NCBI RefSeq assembly: GCF_016919175.1
Contig: NZ_JAFFPU010000069.1
Span: forward strand, 31,941 to 95,940
Direction: 5' to 3'
DNA from: Leptospira ainlahdjerensis
Lineage (GTDB): Bacteria; Spirochaetota; Leptospiria; Leptospirales; Leptospiraceae
Length of the DNA stretch: 64,000 nucleotides
Shown here: one piece after another, positions 44,057 through 52,310 of the stretch
Numbering within the stretch: the first letter of the stretch is position 1
How the letters are laid out: every line of letters starts with the position of its first letter
The notes under the pieces: model-generated
What the model was told of the DNA's origin: nothing
Database searches by the model: none
What the model saw: the letters and a program-made list of their open reading frames with translations, nothing else
Program-made: the position numbers and the translations under genes

Positions 44057-44762
44057 AATTACTCTGAGCGAGCTCTTTTAAGAGGAACTTAATCCCTTTC
44101 TGAGTCACAACTGTCTCTTTGTAATAACGGTTTACGGGTTTACCGTGGAGAGTGGTTTCATACGGAACCTGGACGATTCGAAATCTTCCCCTTTCCACAT
44201 GATATCTTCCTGGAATATTGTTTTTTCCAAATATCCCTCGTTCCCGAAGGAGCCTTGTAAGGTTATTTCTTCCGAGCTTCGGAATCGCCAAAATAGCAGA
44301 CGCCTCTTGGAGAGTGAGCTCTCCTTCCGATTTCAGTAACCTTTCATATTCTTTATTGTTTGGTTTTATTTCCGTCCGAAAGGCGGGATTAAAATTACTT
44401 TCCAGATTATATTCAGGCTTTCGATTTATGTTCTCTTGTTTTTCTAATTCCAATCTAAGAACTTCAAGGAAACTGTTTACTGCATCAAAAGTCCTGTTAC
44501 TCAAAGGAATTTGTTCCGCTAAAATATATGCTTGCCTTATCGTAAGCATCGCATACATCTCACAATATTCCAAGTTACTCGCATTGGATTCGGAAACTTT
44601 CCGTCTTTCTCCCTCGAACCAAACGTTTTTAAATTCAGGGCGGGAGCGTAGTACGTTGAGAATTTTTGAATGATCTATTCCCAAGGCACAAGAAATGATT
44701 CGGCTGTCCGCGCAAGCCGCGTCTCGGTATGTCTGAAAAGTGACTGCTTGTCCCGGTGTCAT
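43998..44762 (-). CDS. Antirepressor with KilAC domain
   Basis: The product has 254 residues. The N-terminal ~85 look like a Rha/regulatory domain. At about 145-235 there is a KilAC domain: ELTLQEASAILAIPKLGRNN, LTRLLRERGIFGKNNIPGRY, VTQKGIKFLLKEL. KilAC proteins act as antirepressors that switch prophages to lytic growth. It is the first gene of the early operon, divergent from the HTH repressor. Its ATG lies in a small hairpin with the ribosome site. Confidence 0.85.
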   Translation of the reverse strand: MTPGQAVTFQTYRDAACADSRIISCALGIDHSKILNVLRSRPEFKNVWFEGERRKVSESNASNLEYCEMYAMLTIRQAYILAEQIPLSNRTFDAVNSFLEVLRLELEKQENINRKPEYNLESNFNPAFRTEIKPNNKEYERLLKSEGELTLQEASAILAIPKLGRNNLTRLLRERGIFGKNNIPGRYHVERGRFRIVQVPYETTLHGKPVNRYYKETVVTQKGIKFLLKELAQSNFETDDQSQNTQYLEADRAV

Positions 44763-44882
44763 GGAGTGACTCCAAAAATTTTCTTCCTTTATCCGATCAA
44801 TCGGGACTAAAGGACTTGTCTATCTTTGTATGGTTTCCATACTCTGTAAACTCAAAAACATACGGAATTCATACTTTTTATT
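44763..44882. promoter_or_regulatory. Divergent switch region with operator-like palindrome
   Basis: GTATGG-TTT-CCATAC at 44828-44842 is a perfect 6-bp inverted repeat. Two further CATAC half-sites lie at 44859-44863 and 44870-44874. Rightward TTGTCT (44816-44821) with CATACT (44838-44843), 16 bases apart, could promote the repressor gene, and on the minus strand TTGAGT and CATACA flank the same palindrome for the antirepressor. Overlap of both with the palindrome fits a lysogeny switch. At 44762-44774 TGGAGTGACTCCA can hide the antirepressor ribosome site. Promoter strength is a guess. Confidence 0.6.
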
Positions 44883-45266
44883 ATGACCCTGAAAGAACGC
44901 CTCGAAAGTATCGAAAATGAAAACGACCTCACTCACGACCAGTTTGCTAAAGAAATTGGAACTTCAAGGGCGCAACTTTATGCTTACAAGAGAGAAGAGC
45001 AAATAATTCCGGCCTACCGACTGGACAAGATCGAATCTAAATTTAATGTTCGGCGGGAGTGGGTTAAAGAAGGAGAAGGTGAGAAATATATCACCGATGA
45101 ATTTAGTGAGTTAGACAAAAAAATTAAGTTAGTTAAGAAGCTAGAGTCCTTTGGTATTTTGACTTATCTTGAGTCCTTACCCGCGAACCTTCCGAAATCG
45201 AAGAAGACGACTCTTCAAGAATTTCTTCGCTTCTTCCTAACTCGCCTTTCTGACGATGAAAAGTAG
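44883..45266 (+). CDS. HTH phage repressor
   Basis: The product has 127 residues. The N-terminal helix-turn-helix (LTHDQFAKEIGTSRAQLYAY, KREEQIIPAYRLDKIESKF) is XRE/cI-like, followed by WVKEGEGEKY typical of phage repressors. The C-terminal half is a short helical domain, too small for a LexA-type autocleavage domain, so inactivation probably needs the antirepressor. It is divergent from the antirepressor operon. Confidence 0.85.
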   Translation: MTLKERLESIENENDLTHDQFAKEIGTSRAQLYAYKREEQIIPAYRLDKIESKFNVRREWVKEGEGEKYITDEFSELDKKIKLVKKLESFGILTYLESLPANLPKSKKTTLQEFLRFFLTRLSDDEK

Positions 45267-45384
45267 TTAATAATTCTTTTGCAGTATTTTGGGCAACTGT
45301 ATCGGACGGCTCCCCTCTATTGATTGCTCCAACCATCTTTCGTAATACTAAAACGAGCTCATTTTTCAAATTTTCGTCGTTCAC
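45133..45384 (-). CDS. Possible small protein antisense to the repressor 3' end
   Basis: From a GTG at 45384 with AAGG upstream, 83 codons run leftward; the first ~45 (MNDENLKNELVLVLRKMVGA, DTVAQNTAKELLTTFHRQK) look protein-like, the rest (SSSSISEGSRVRTQDKSKY) looks like antisense of the repressor gene. It could be a real gene with a fortuitous tail, or chance. Confidence 0.35.
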   Translation of the reverse strand: MNDENLKNELVLVLRKMVGAINRGEPSDTVAQNTAKELLTTFHRQKGELGRSEEILEESSSSISEGSRVRTQDKSKYQRTLAS

Positions 45385-46157
45385 AAAGTAACCTTATTTA
45401 CCGTCTTAAATTCTATCGGCTTTCAGAGTCAATTCAGCATTTTCCTTATGGCTTACTAAACCAAATTTTCTTAAGGACTAGTCGAAATTTGCAATCTCAA
45501 ATTTCATTCCCCACCCGATTCGACCTTTATTCTATTCTTTTGGTTTCCAGGATCAGACACGTTAATGCGAATTTATTTAAACCTAAGTTTTAGGATTTTA
45601 GAGGTTCAATCTATATCGCAGTTCTGAAAAAGAATTCAGTGGTTATTATTTTTTAGTCAATTGTTTTGATTCAAAATTTTCAATTAGACAAACTAAACTT
45701 GAAAAAGTGGAATTCCCCCTCCCTATCGTCCTCCTGTAGGTAGCACAGGGAAAAATATCGGAAAATAGAGGATTTGGATGATAATGGTTTTTCTTATTAT
45801 GTCCCTTAATTTACTATCTACCTATTCTTCAGAATGAGCTTTTTCACCCTTTAAATATTAATTTACTATTCTAGTAAAAGCTCGGATTGAAGCCTTTCCC
45901 GAATTCTACTCAAGGTCACTTTTTAAGATTTAATGTGAACGGAAATCAATTTGAATTTTAGCTTCTTCTTGAATTTCTCGATAATCACCCCTTATCGGAA
46001 ACCTAAAATTTCCATTTTTTTTCTTAGTTATGGCTCTTTCAATATTTTCAAATGGGAATGCGCGTTCCCATTTGAAAATGGCAGATAATCACAATTTTTT
46101 CCATTTTTTTGTTTTTGCGCTTTCTCAATTTTACCCGATTTTTACTCTTTCTAATTG
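45385..46157. other. Noncoding region before parA, possible origin or centromere region
   Basis: About 770 AT-rich bases carry no convincing gene. I see a palindrome TTTACTA-TTC-TAGTAAA at 45862-45878, a CGATAA...TTATCG hairpin at 45979-45997, two GATAATCAC repeats, and the long perfect palindrome at 46044-46079. Position next to parA and near the initiator makes it a candidate origin region. No iteron array is evident. Confidence 0.4.
46044..46079. repeat. 15-bp perfect inverted repeat upstream of parA (parS/operator candidate)
   Basis: ATTTTCAAATGGGAA, a TGCGCG spacer, and TTCCCATTTGAAAAT form a perfect palindrome with 15-bp arms. A related palindrome (AAATGGGAATG-TT-CATTCCCATTT) follows the partner gene at 47533-47556. 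The shared core AATGGGAATG..C.TTCCCATT suggests one DNA-binding protein recognises both. Confidence 0.6.
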
Positions 46158-46910
46158 ATGAAAATTATACCAATTTGTTCCGGGAAAGGTGGTGTGGGCA
46201 AAACCACAAATACTATTTATTTAGCGCAAACCTTGTCGCATCTCGGAAACAAAGTTTTAGCCATCGACTTTGATTTCAATAGAAGCCTTAGCAAATTCAT
46301 GTTTTCTCACTTCAATATAAACGAAAATGAAGCCGCTTCTAAAAATTCATTTAATATGCTTACAGACACTGAAAGTTTTGAAAATTATATTTTCAAAACA
46401 GGGCAAGGAATTGATTTCATCCCTGCTGTCGAAAGGCTTAAAAAAGTGGATTTAGAATTTTATGACGACCCTCGATTAAAGTTTAGATTCGAGAAATTAC
46501 TCAGAGAATTGGATTACGATTTCATATTACTAGATCTTCACAACGTCGTGAATGTAGTCCTATTGGCGGCGCTCCATTGTGCCGATCACGTTATTTCACC
46601 ATTAGAATATGGAGCATGGAGCTTTGATGGGACAGATGACATGCTTAAAGTTTTCAAAGAAACTGAAGCGGCCTTAAAGAAAAAAATTAAATTCACAGTA
46701 GTCCCTTCAAGAATCTCTAAGAATAAAATAGAAGAGCTTATTGAAGTTTGCGAACATAATGGATTAAATGTAAGTAAATTTGCAAATATTAATGATAATA
46801 CTGTCCACACGGCTTCGAACTTAGGTGAATTTTTAAATCCGAAAAAACATTCTGCGTTTGATCGCTTTTTAGTTTTAGCCAATGAGGTATCCAATGGCAG
46901 AAAAAAATAA
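46158..46910 (+). CDS. parA: ParA-type partition ATPase
   Basis: The product has 250 residues from ATG 46158. Deviant Walker A CSGKGGVGKTTN lies near residue 7, then VLAIDFDFNRSLSKFMF, FILLDLHNVVNVVLLAALHC (Walker B region), and SPLEYGAWSFDG. This is a ParA/Soj ATPase with no N-terminal HTH, so it probably depends on the partner protein and centromere. It ensures segregation of a low-copy replicon. The end overlaps the partner gene. Confidence 0.9.
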   Translation: MKIIPICSGKGGVGKTTNTIYLAQTLSHLGNKVLAIDFDFNRSLSKFMFSHFNINENEAASKNSFNMLTDTESFENYIFKTGQGIDFIPAVERLKKVDLEFYDDPRLKFRFEKLLRELDYDFILLDLHNVVNVVLLAALHCADHVISPLEYGAWSFDGTDDMLKVFKETEAALKKKIKFTVVPSRISKNKIEELIEVCEHNGLNVSKFANINDNTVHTASNLGEFLNPKKHSAFDRFLVLANEVSNGRKK

Positions 46911-47529
46911 ATTAAGCAGAAAAGAGTTAGTTAAGGCGTCTTTAAAGAAAAATAAGGAGTCAGAACAACCGACAACCTCTTTAGACAAGAACGATGTTAA
47001 GTCAATTGATCCACAACTCCAAAATCTTAGGGACTTCTTTAAATCACTTCTTAATGCCCACAGAAGGACAATTTCAGCATCAATAGAATTTGGCGAACAA
47101 TTGCATGTAGCCAAAGTTTCCATTGGACATGGGGGTTTTATTGATTATATCGAAAAAAATAAAGCATATTTAGGCTTCGATAGACGGGCCGCGAGTAATT
47201 ATTTGAGAATTTATCAATATCAGCAGTTTATCGGTAAGGACGCGAAAACCATCCAGGAAGCAATTAGTGATATTAGAGCGGCTACTAAAGAACTGTCTGA
47301 GCCAGAATCTGAGAACAGACTTGAAAAAGAAATAAATCCTCTCGATTATAATTACACAAAAGCAAAGAAGTTATATCTTCTATTCAAAAAGAATGGCAAA
47401 GGAAAAAAAGGTTTAAAGAAACCAGTAGCAGATTACATTAAAAGATTTATCGTCGAGGAAATTGAAAAAGAAAACAATAAGCATAATGAAATCATTTCCA
47501 ACCTTGAAAATGATTTAAAACTCTTTTAA
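46894..47529 (+). CDS. ParA partner, DUF3102-like DNA-binding protein
   Basis: The start is ATG 46894 (MAEKNKLSRKELVKASLKKN), with GAGG eight bases before, giving 211 residues. A DUF3102-like domain covers residues ~60-105: SIEFGEQLHVAKVSIGHGGF, IDYIEKNKAYLGFDRRAASN, YLRIYQYQQF. It is not a canonical ParB, but it is in the parB position, overlapping parA by 17 bases, and the HTH-like fold plus basic N-terminus suggest centromere binding. Confidence 0.7.
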   Translation: MAEKNKLSRKELVKASLKKNKESEQPTTSLDKNDVKSIDPQLQNLRDFFKSLLNAHRRTISASIEFGEQLHVAKVSIGHGGFIDYIEKNKAYLGFDRRAASNYLRIYQYQQFIGKDAKTIQEAISDIRAATKELSEPESENRLEKEINPLDYNYTKAKKLYLLFKKNGKGKKGLKKPVADYIKRFIVEEIEKENNKHNEIISNLENDLKLF

Positions 47530-47532
47530 TGA

Positions 47533-47556
47533 AAATGGGAATGTTCATTCCCATTT
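47533..47556. repeat. Second copy of the parA-flanking palindrome
   Basis: AAATGGGAATG-TT-CATTCCCATTT is a perfect palindrome with 11-bp arms lying 4 bases after the partner gene stop. It matches the core of the larger palindrome before parA. The pair brackets the partition operon. Confidence 0.6.
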
Positions 47557-47931
47557 GAGTCGCAATACTTTGTATTTAATTTCCGGTAAAATATTTTCAA
47601 TACCGCCTCAAAAAAGAGTACCCAAAAAGAATACATGGTTTATATTCGCTGTGTAATCTCCTTCCGAGATTCGTTTTCAGAAAAAGCCTGCGAAGGGGTG
47701 AGATACTTCGCAGGCATTCCTTCCTTTTTTTTAGTTTAAGTGACATAATTTTGCTTGACTACTGTTTAGTACCATATTCTAGTCCGAATTTGAAATAGCT
47801 TTAGGAGACATAACTAAAGCGCGGCTTATCTCACATTTTGCCGTCTGAAAACGAATCGAGGACCATCCAAAAGGCTCCACGCCTAAACCATGTCCCCGTT
47901 TCTTACTGTAGAGTAGGGTAATACACTTACC
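47557..47931. other. Noncoding region with terminator and likely initiator promoter
   Basis: About 375 bases between the partition operon and the initiator gene. After a strong terminator at 47686-47732 there is TTGCTT (47751-47756) and TATTCT (47775-47780), an 18-base-spaced weak promoter candidate for the initiator. No gene is visible. Confidence 0.4.
47686..47732 (+). terminator. Rho-independent terminator of the par operon
   Basis: GCCTGCGAAG, a ten-base loop, and CTTCGCAGGC make a perfect 10-bp GC-rich stem followed by ATTCCTTCCTTTTTTTT. It ends plus-strand transcription from parA and separates the initiator gene. Confidence 0.9.
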
Positions 47932-49098
47932 ATGCGCGCCCGAAGTATGTCCGCATCGGTAAAATCGAGTATGGAAATGGACGAGAATAAAAAACGGAAA
48001 CAGGGAAAATTTCGCCCTGGAGTCATCGACGAAATGCCGTATGCAAGAAGCAAGTTAGACCTTCTTTCGAAGATAGCCCAATTGGATATGAACGGAAGAA
48101 AGAATTATGGCGGCTGTATAACAAAAAACAAAGAACTCGGCGAATACGTGCGGTTAGCCGAGACCACAGTTTCTAAGTATATTCGCGAACTAAGAAGAGA
48201 CGGACACTTAGTCCAAACTGCTTTTCGCGGTAACTATAGAATTCTAAGAATCTCAGATGAATTGTACGATGAAATCACGAACGAGAAAGAATGGAATAAG
48301 GAGTTAGCAAATCAAAGAAAAGCCCAGGACAATAATGCTAGGCAAGGTGATAAGCATAGTACGAATGGGAACTCAAGCTCCGTACAAGGGTACGGGACAG
48401 CCCCGTACAACAATCCGCCTCCTAGTCGTACTTCCCTAGAGACTTCTATACCCACTTTTGTACCTGCTATTTTTGATGAAACTGGAGTTGAATGGGAAAG
48501 ATTCTTAAAGTATGCAGATGAGGTTCTTACAAAAAGCAGTAGGGAAACTCTACACAAGCTAAAAGTAAACTCAAACGGGAAAACTTTGAGCCTCTTTAGC
48601 GAAGTATCAGAATCTCTTTTAAATGTGATTACAAAATACTTTGTAGAAAAAAGAAAACTTCCACTGATTGTCCAAATCCAGAAAATCGGGGATAGCAAGG
48701 ATCAAACGGAGAATTTAACCCCTGAAATAAAAATGCCAAACGTACGTTCTGATATTGAGCATACTCAGTCAGAAGGGAAACAAGAAATAGTTAAAAATTT
48801 AGTCGGTAAAATAACAAAGTCAGAACCGGAAATTCAATACGAGTATTTTCACAATATAAGCTTTAGAGACGAGTCTATTCGTGGATTTCTGGACTACTCC
48901 TCTTTAAAACTGAATCGTCCAGAATTGGAAATTCTTAGAAGCGTGCGAATCCAATATGATTTTAAAAAGATTACGTTTTTTGACCCGATTCCCGAGAAAC
49001 TTAAAAACCATATTCGAACATACTTTTTCTATAAAACAAAGTCTGTAATAGCGACTATTTTTATGGATAACAAAATTCATTTTCACTCGGCGGCTTAG
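47932..49098 (+). CDS. Plasmid/phage replication initiator-like protein
   Basis: The product has 388 residues from ATG 47932; Met6 is an alternative. The N-terminus is basic (KKRKQGKFRPGVIDEMPYAR), then a wHTH: KLDLLSKIAQLDMNGRKNY, ITKNKELGEYVRLAETTVSK, YIRELRRDGHLVQ. A disordered Ser/Asn/Pro linker near 140-170 and a helical C-terminal half follow. Its position before a DnaC-like loader and beside parA supports a replication-initiator role. No replicon family was recognised. Confidence 0.65.
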   Translation: MRARSMSASVKSSMEMDENKKRKQGKFRPGVIDEMPYARSKLDLLSKIAQLDMNGRKNYGGCITKNKELGEYVRLAETTVSKYIRELRRDGHLVQTAFRGNYRILRISDELYDEITNEKEWNKELANQRKAQDNNARQGDKHSTNGNSSSVQGYGTAPYNNPPPSRTSLETSIPTFVPAIFDETGVEWERFLKYADEVLTKSSRETLHKLKVNSNGKTLSLFSEVSESLLNVITKYFVEKRKLPLIVQIQKIGDSKDQTENLTPEIKMPNVRSDIEHTQSEGKQEIVKNLVGKITKSEPEIQYEYFHNISFRDESIRGFLDYSSLKLNRPELEILRSVRIQYDFKKITFFDPIPEKLKNHIRTYFFYKTKSVIATIFMDNKIHFHSAA

Positions 49099-49231
49099 CG
49101 TATTCTAAATTAGAATATTAAATATTCATAAACCTATTGGCGTCTTTTTATCGCAGTCGGATAACTTCGAGCAAGATATGCAAAAGAAAATGAAACTCGC
49201 AGGATAAAAGGGATATTTTAGGTAGGGGAAT

Positions 49232-50077
49232 ATGGTTTTGAAGAAAATCGTTACCATAAGAGAGGGCGACGCCAATTGTTTAGAGTGTGGCGGAGTTGGG
49301 TTTTACTTAACAGAAAAAACGGGCGGGCAGGTATCGAGTGTTTTAACTCTATGCAGATGTATTTCTGAAAATTGTCCATGTGGCGGGAAACAACCTTCGA
49401 TGGTATTTGATTCTTCGCAGAGCAAAATGATTCCATGCGTTTGTCGTACGGCGCGAATGGAGTTCGGAAAAATGGAGACTTTGTTCCATAAGTCGGGAAT
49501 TCCGTCTAAATACAAATTTAGAACTTTCGACCAAATGGATCACGATTCGAGTATTGGCATTCAATTTACGATCGCTCATGATTGGGGATGTGAATTGGTG
49601 AAAAATTGGAAAGATGACAAATTACCGAATGAGGGTCTATATCTCTGGGGAAATCCAGGGACTGGAAAGACATTGCTCGCTTGCAGTATATTGAACGAAA
49701 TGATCTTTCGATATCAAGAGAATTGTAAATATGCCAAAATAAATAGAGATTTCTTTGATATAATTCGAGACTCCTACCAAAAGAGATCCGAAATACATGG
49801 AAAAGAAAAAACAATAGAAGATGAATTTGCAAATATTCCGATTTTGGTGCTTGATGATTTTGGCGTACAAAAAGAGACAGATTGGACAAATTCAAAATTG
49901 TATGACTTGATCGATGCGCGTTACGAACAAGGAAGATTAACGATACTTACCTCAAATCTTCCCTTATCAACATTTAAAAATCAAGCAGAAGGGCGCGTAT
50001 ATTCTCGATTGAAGGAAATGACGAAAGAACTTTCACTTGCAGATTGCGCCGATTACAGAGAGAAATTGGCGAAATAG
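49232..50077 (+). CDS. DnaC/IstB-like helicase loader ATPase
   Basis: The product has 281 residues with a good AGGGG site upstream of the ATG. The N-terminal Cys-rich zinc region, CLECGGVGFYL, CRCISENCPCGGK, CVCR (about residues 9-75), is followed by AAA+ motifs: Walker A LWGNPGTGKTLLA near 140, Walker B ILVLDDFGVQ near 206, and TILTSNLPLSTF (sensor). It would load the host DnaB helicase at the phage origin opened by the preceding initiator. Confidence 0.9.
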   Translation: MVLKKIVTIREGDANCLECGGVGFYLTEKTGGQVSSVLTLCRCISENCPCGGKQPSMVFDSSQSKMIPCVCRTARMEFGKMETLFHKSGIPSKYKFRTFDQMDHDSSIGIQFTIAHDWGCELVKNWKDDKLPNEGLYLWGNPGTGKTLLACSILNEMIFRYQENCKYAKINRDFFDIIRDSYQKRSEIHGKEKTIEDEFANIPILVLDDFGVQKETDWTNSKLYDLIDARYEQGRLTILTSNLPLSTFKNQAEGRVYSRLKEMTKELSLADCADYREKLAK

Positions 50078-50103
50078 CCAGACAGTTGAGTATAGAAGCA
50101 GAA

Positions 50104-50328
50104 TTAATTTAGATTTTGAGAGAAGCCCGATAAACCAGGGTCCACTATTTCGCACCAATGAGAAAGAGTAGAATCCCTGAGGCTATATCTGTAACCTGTT
50201 CCAGATCTTTTTAAAATGCCTTCAGAAGTGACTTCTCCAACAAAAAACTCTCCAGAAACGCTACGAAGTAATATTTGATCTCCGGGCTTAATCGTTGGAA
50301 TTTCACTTTGAAAATTTCTCCAATTCAT
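50104..50328 (-). CDS. Small protein at end of the surface-protein operon
   Basis: The start is taken at ATG 50328 (MNWRNFQSEIPTIKPGDQIL), which overlaps the upstream stop as ATGA and has GGAG nearby, giving 74 residues. The beta-rich PGDQILLRSVSGEFFVGEVT resembles an SH3-like barrel. It is convergent with the DnaC-like gene, 26 bases away. Function unknown. Confidence 0.6.
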   Translation of the reverse strand: MNWRNFQSEIPTIKPGDQILLRSVSGEFFVGEVTSEGILKRSGTGYRYSLRDSTLSHWCEIVDPGLSGFSQNLN

Positions 50329-50933
50329 TTCTTTCTCCAAATCAAAAAATTCATGATTAGATTCAAGAGAGAAATGCCCCCGATTAAAATCAATGCAATT
50401 TGATAAATTCTCTCATTTGAAAATGTTTTTTCGCTACTTACGTTAGTTGCCTTTGTTTGCAAAAGAATCGAATTCAATTCTTCTTTGATATCCTGAACAG
50501 AACGATAAATCTCCGAGTCCAAAAGAATTACAGTATTCGATCCAGTACCTTTTCCAAAAGAAGTCTGTCCAAAGTCTCTCTGTCTCGGCATTTTTCGGAG
50601 ATTCTCAATTTCCGATTTCAGCTCTTGATTCAGAGGCCATTTTAGATATGCTTTCTGAAAAAACTGTTTGGCACGGTCGTAATTTCCCCGTTTCTTTTCT
50701 TCACTTGCGATACCGATCCAGGCTCTTGTTAGGATAAACTCCGCTTTTGGATCGGAAGGATTGTTTGTGAGAAGCGAGATTGCGAGACTTTCAGCTTTTG
50801 AGTATTGGCTTTCTTCAAGGAGGCGTTCACCGTCTTCATGGCTTCCTGCCATAACATTTTCTTCGGAAAAGAGGCCAAACGAAAAAATGAGAAACAGAAG
50901 GGAATAGAGAAGTATTTGAAAGATCGATTTCAT
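50325..50933 (-). CDS. Secreted TPR-like membrane protein
   Basis: The product has 202 residues. Signal or anchor MKSIFQILLYSLLFLIFSFG, TPR-like helices (LLEESQYSKAESLAISLLTN, RGNYDRAKQFFQKAYLKWPL), then a coiled region and a C-terminal membrane segment (IYQIALILIGGISLLNLIMN) followed by WRKK. It is likely a periplasmic, membrane-anchored scaffold protein. It is third in the minus operon next to the kelch lipoprotein. Confidence 0.7.
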   Translation of the reverse strand: MKSIFQILLYSLLFLIFSFGLFSEENVMAGSHEDGERLLEESQYSKAESLAISLLTNNPSDPKAEFILTRAWIGIASEEKKRGNYDRAKQFFQKAYLKWPLNQELKSEIENLRKMPRQRDFGQTSFGKGTGSNTVILLDSEIYRSVQDIKEELNSILLQTKATNVSSEKTFSNERIYQIALILIGGISLLNLIMNFLIWRKK

Positions 50934-50939
50934 TGTTTC

Positions 50940-52310
50940 TTACCTGTCGATTCGAATGACTTTGTGAGCATAACGCGCTCTTGGCATTTTCTGAGAATCC
51001 AGAGTCCATGTACTCGCGATGGGATTTTGAAGACCGATGGAATAAACGGTATCGGTGGGAATGTTTAGAGCGGAAGCTCCGCCAAGGACGAATAACTTTC
51101 TTGTTTCATACGAGGCTTGGGTTCCTGGATAATAAACGGAAACCGGAAGAATGGGACCGATGGTGAAAAGACCCGTTCCGATTTGAGAAAAGTCCGTTCT
51201 GTTGGAAGGCGTGATTGAGCCGACCGGTTGCAAGGTGCTTGTTCCGGTGGAACCACCGATTACCGCAAACCATTCTGGATCCGTTGGAAACGAATCAGAA
51301 TTTAGGGGTTTTACGCAAGCGGAACCGGATCCGTGTCTTGCTAAGTTGATCGATGGCTCACCCGCGCTTGTGGTTGAATTTACGGAAGGAACATATCCGT
51401 CTGCTGTGACTTGTGCCGAACCGTCTGCGTTGAATCTTCCGCCGGTGAAGAGGATCGAACCGTTGAGTCCACAACCTGCCATATCGATTCTTGCGAAGAT
51501 CGCAGTGAGTGACACATAACTTTGCCAAACGCCGGTTGGTCCGATTCCGGGGAAGAATCTGGAAACTGTATTTAAAACCGTTCCAGTCGTCATGTCCGTT
51601 GTTGTGGTTCCAGCTATGATAAAAATTTCCTCACCTACGGACGCAATGACTCCTCCTTGGTTAGCTGTAGGCATGTCGGCTAACGTCTTCCACTGGTCTA
51701 AATAGGGGTCATAAACTTCTGTTTTTCGAGAAGCAACATAGATCCCGGCTTGTTTTTCCAAACCACCAATCACGTAGATCTTTTCTTTGTGCGAAACGAC
51801 GTTTGCAAACGCGCGAGGAGTTGGAATCGAAGTCGCCGCTGGAAACCAAGTGGAAGTCACCGGATCAAAAAAATCAATTTGCGAAACAGGATTAGCATCG
51901 GCACCGATTCCTCCCACAACCCAAAGTCCTCGGGTTCTATTTGGAAAATCACTTACCCAAGTTTTGAATGCAATCGGAACCCCTTTCAGATTGTTTATAT
52001 CCGAAGAACAAAAAACCGAAGCTATATAATCGGTGTTCGATTCTAAATTTTGAAGAGTCATGGAGTGAATCTTTGCATTTTCTAAACTGATACTTGCGGA
52101 TTCAATTCCACCTCTTCCATACACGACGGAACCAGGTTGAGAAGACGAACATTCCCAACTAATCGTTGCCGATTTTGGTCCTAGCTGAGTCACGAGTGCA
52201 AGTGTAACCTTTGTCGTTTCGGAGTCGTGAATATTGGAAAGAGGAGAATTATGGCAATTCAGGAAAAGGGAAAAGAGAAAGAAAAAAGTAATTTTGAAAG
52301 AATAGTTCAT
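50940..52310 (-). CDS. Fibronectin III / kelch-repeat lipoprotein
   Basis: The start is ATG 52310 (MNYSFKITFFFLFSLFLNC), overlapping the upstream stop as ATGA, giving 456 residues. A lipobox Cys near residue 19 is followed by a fibronectin type III-like domain (GPKSATISWECSSSQPGSVV; MTLQNLESNTDYIASVFCSS) and then kelch-like repeats to the end: RGLWVVGGIGADANPVSQID, YDPYLDQWKTLADMPTANQG, ARYAHKVIRIDR. It is predicted to be surface or periplasmic, binding protein or carbohydrate. A second kelch lipoprotein lies at the right end of the window. Confidence 0.8.
   Translation of the reverse strand: MNYSFKITFFFLFSLFLNCHNSPLSNIHDSETTKVTLALVTQLGPKSATISWECSSSQPGSVVYGRGGIESASISLENAKIHSMTLQNLESNTDYIASVFCSSDINNLKGVPIAFKTWVSDFPNRTRGLWVVGGIGADANPVSQIDFFDPVTSTWFPAATSIPTPRAFANVVSHKEKIYVIGGLEKQAGIYVASRKTEVYDPYLDQWKTLADMPTANQGGVIASVGEEIFIIAGTTTTDMTTGTVLNTVSRFFPGIGPTGVWQSYVSLTAIFARIDMAGCGLNGSILFTGGRFNADGSAQVTADGYVPSVNSTTSAGEPSINLARHGSGSACVKPLNSDSFPTDPEWFAVIGGSTGTSTLQPVGSITPSNRTDFSQIGTGLFTIGPILPVSVYYPGTQASYETRKLFVLGGASALNIPTDTVYSIGLQNPIASTWTLDSQKMPRARYAHKVIRIDR

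Noticed and set aside
44218..44673. 151-codon plus-strand frame antisense to the antirepressor
   Set aside because: Antisense to a clear KilAC protein; Ser/Phe/Leu-rich shadow composition.
50078..50103. Attachment site at the phage/surface-gene junction
   Set aside because: No repeat, tRNA end or integrase could be matched to it within the window.
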